Positions 63,053 to 64,000 of a stretch of DNA of 64,000 bases are shown piece by piece. The notes beneath the pieces are model-generated. The model was given only the letters and a program-made list of their open reading frames with translations, had not been told where the DNA came from and ran no database searches. This DNA comes from JBBSUQ01 sp964389755 (GTDB lineage: Bacteria > Bacteroidota > Bacteroidia > Flavobacteriales_D > Crocinitomicaceae), in NCBI GenBank assembly GCA_964389755.1, contig CAYMEW010000010.1, positions 32,940 to 96,939 on the forward strand, read 5' to 3'. Within the stretch, counting starts at the first letter, position 1. Every line of letters begins with the position of its first letter. Both the position numbers and the translations under genes were made by a program.

Positions 63053-63762
63053 AATTTCATTCTTCTCATTTTCCAGACCCCGGTAAAGGCCTCTTTGAAA
63101 ATCCCGGTACTCATTTTGGAAGTCCCGTAGAGCCGGTCGATAAAGGTGATGGGTACTTCGCGAATGCGAAAACGATGTTTCCTGCTTGCGTATTTCATAC
63201 AGATCTGGAAAGCATACCCTTTAAACGGGATACCGTCCAGGTTTATTTTCTCAAGAACTTCTTTCCGGTAACACATGAATCCGGCGGTAGTGTCCTTCAC
63301 AGGGATCCAGAGCACAAGTCTTACATAAATGCTCGCAAAATAGGACATGAGAATGCGTTTTACAGGCCAGTTCCTCACCTTCCCGCCGTTGCAGTAACGC
63401 GAACCGATACTGACGCCGTAGCCGTCTTCTTTGACAGGTTTTAACAGCCGCGGAAGGTCTTCAGGATTGTGTGAAAAGTCGCAGTCCATTTCGAAAATAA
63501 ACTGGTAATCATGCGTCAGAGCCCACTTAAAACCGTGAATGTAAGCCGTTCCGAGCCCGAGTTTCCCGGCACGTTCTTCCAGGAAAACGGAGTCCGGGAA
63601 ATCTTCCTGCATGGAGCGCACGCAATCAGCCGTACCATCAGGGGAATTATCGTCCACGATCAGGATGTGAAAATCGCCGTCAAGCGAACGTACTTTGCGA
63701 ATCATTCGTTCGATATTGTCGATCTCGTTGTATGTGGGAATAATTACGACCGATTCCGGCAT
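63049..63762 (-). CDS. Polyprenol-phosphate-mannose-synthase-like GT2
   Basis: A 237-residue family-2 glycosyltransferase of the dolichol/polyprenol-phosphate mannosyltransferase type. GT-A motifs are I-I-P-T-Y-N-E (about 7-13), V-D-D-N-S-P-D-G-T (about 36-44), E-M-D-C-D-F-S-H (the DxD site, about 96-103) and T-A-G-F-M-C-Y (about 164). There is no C-terminal membrane domain, as in single-domain DPM1-like enzymes. It probably charges a lipid carrier with a hexose from a nucleotide sugar. First gene of the unit ending in DUF4296. Confidence 0.88.
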   Translation of the reverse strand: MPESVVIIPTYNEIDNIERMIRKVRSLDGDFHILIVDDNSPDGTADCVRSMQEDFPDSVFLEERAGKLGLGTAYIHGFKWALTHDYQFIFEMDCDFSHNPEDLPRLLKPVKEDGYGVSIGSRYCNGGKVRNWPVKRILMSYFASIYVRLVLWIPVKDTTAGFMCYRKEVLEKINLDGIPFKGYAFQICMKYASRKHRFRIREVPITFIDRLYGTSKMSTGIFKEAFTGVWKMRRMKL

Positions 63763-63909
63763 TCTCAGATATTTTGCGCTAAAATAACAAATTTTCAGTT
63801 TAAAACATGCGCGTTTCGCACTGCGCGATTTACATGCGCCAGGCAGTCAAAACAACAAGTTCGCAGAGGAACGGTCCGGTGTTTCACTTTCGCGTTTTCA
63901 CGGGATACA

Positions 63910-63944
63910 AAAAGCCCCGCAAGTTTTAATTTTGCGGGGCTTTT
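63910..63944. terminator. Bidirectional terminator after tRNA-Asn
   Basis: Perfect 13-bp stem AAAAGCCCCGCAA (63910-63922) and TTGCGGGGCTTTT (63932-63944). Read on the minus strand, it directly follows the tRNA-Asn 3' end. The 147 bases between 63763 and 63909 hold nothing I can assign. Confidence 0.85.
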
Positions 63945-63947
63945 CTG

Positions 63948-64000
63948 CTCCTCCTCTTGGGCTCGAACCAAGGACCCTCTGATTAACAGTCAGATGCTCT
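63948..64000 (-). tRNA. tRNA-Asn (anticodon GUU), 5' part outside window
   Basis: Minus strand reads the end of the D arm (AGAGCA), the anticodon stem-loop T-C-T-G-A-C-T-G-T-T-A-A-T-C-A-G-A with anticodon GTT, the variable loop, the T arm CTTGG-TTCGAGC-CCAAG (63956-63972), acceptor strand AGGAGGA (63949-63955) and discriminator G (63948). The 5' acceptor and D arm are cut by the window end. Confidence 0.9.

Overview
The window looks like chromosomal DNA of a gliding-lineage Bacteroidota, most likely order Flavobacteriales (the Crocinitomicaceae/Fluviicola side is my best guess). The reasons are: five large secreted proteins with C-terminal type IX secretion (T9SS) sorting domains, adjacent gldB and gldC gliding genes, SprB-type repeats, HmuY-like proteins, Bacteroidota-only domains (DUF3127, DUF2797, DUF4296, DUF6607-like), a Bacteroidota-form trigger factor, and recurrent TAnnTTTG promoter elements. 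Most of the window is housekeeping and envelope genes with even composition. One AT-rich island (about 25.5-28.8 kb) is clearly foreign or decaying.

Layout. 0-2.7 kb: a phage tail-collar (MdpB-type) protein, then a two-gene unit of a signal-less periplasmic-binding-fold protein and a formyltransferase-fold enzyme. 2.8-8.2 kb: a giant T9SS adhesin with 16 SprB repeats of 228 bp. 8.3-9.7 kb: pyrH-frr. 9.8-13.0 kb: tandem secreted paralogs of unknown function. 13-21 kb: purB, EI24-like membrane protein, TPR/PD40 protein, truA, trmB, a secreted protein, a DUF3127 protein with an SSB-like acidic tail, and a flavin reductase. 21-25.5 kb: a T9SS protein, tRNA-Leu(UAG) with its own terminator, and tig. 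25.5-28.8 kb: AT-rich island with small orphan genes, a lipoprotein, an IS1-like transposase relic and two further gene relics. 28.8-36.5 kb: DUF2797, gldC, gldB, an outer-membrane barrel, nadE, an M48 peptidase, and two tandem barrel-like paralogs. 36.5-38.6 kb: 2Fe-2S ferredoxin and an alkaline-phosphatase-family enzyme. 38.6-44.9 kb: a probable heme/iron uptake operon (T9SS HmuY-like, DUF6607-like, DUF6686-like, TonB receptor with FRAP/His/NPDL signature, HmuY-like lipoprotein, DoxX). 44.9-48.3 kb: miaE and a five-gene operon ending in a histidine kinase/response regulator pair, with a terminator hairpin in its leader. 48.5-61.2 kb: T9SS M14 carboxypeptidase, sppA, GT2/flippase pair, ruvC, nei-like glycosylase, and a 1613-residue T9SS protein. 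61.3-64 kb: DUF4296 lipoprotein, dihydroorotase-like gene, a polyprenol-phosphate-mannose-synthase-like GT2, and the 3' part of a tRNA-Asn.

The unifying theme is cell-surface export: GldB/GldC belong to the gliding/T9SS machinery, and five cargo proteins (2815, 21064, 38692, 48570, 56407) carry matching C-terminal domains. The most unusual items are the collar/binding-protein/formyltransferase set, the two-form HmuY heme cluster, the exact internal duplication in the SprB adhesin, the SSB-tail DUF3127 protein, the hairpin inside the two-component operon leader, and the layered relics of the AT-rich island. All family names are from reading the translations; no database search was run.
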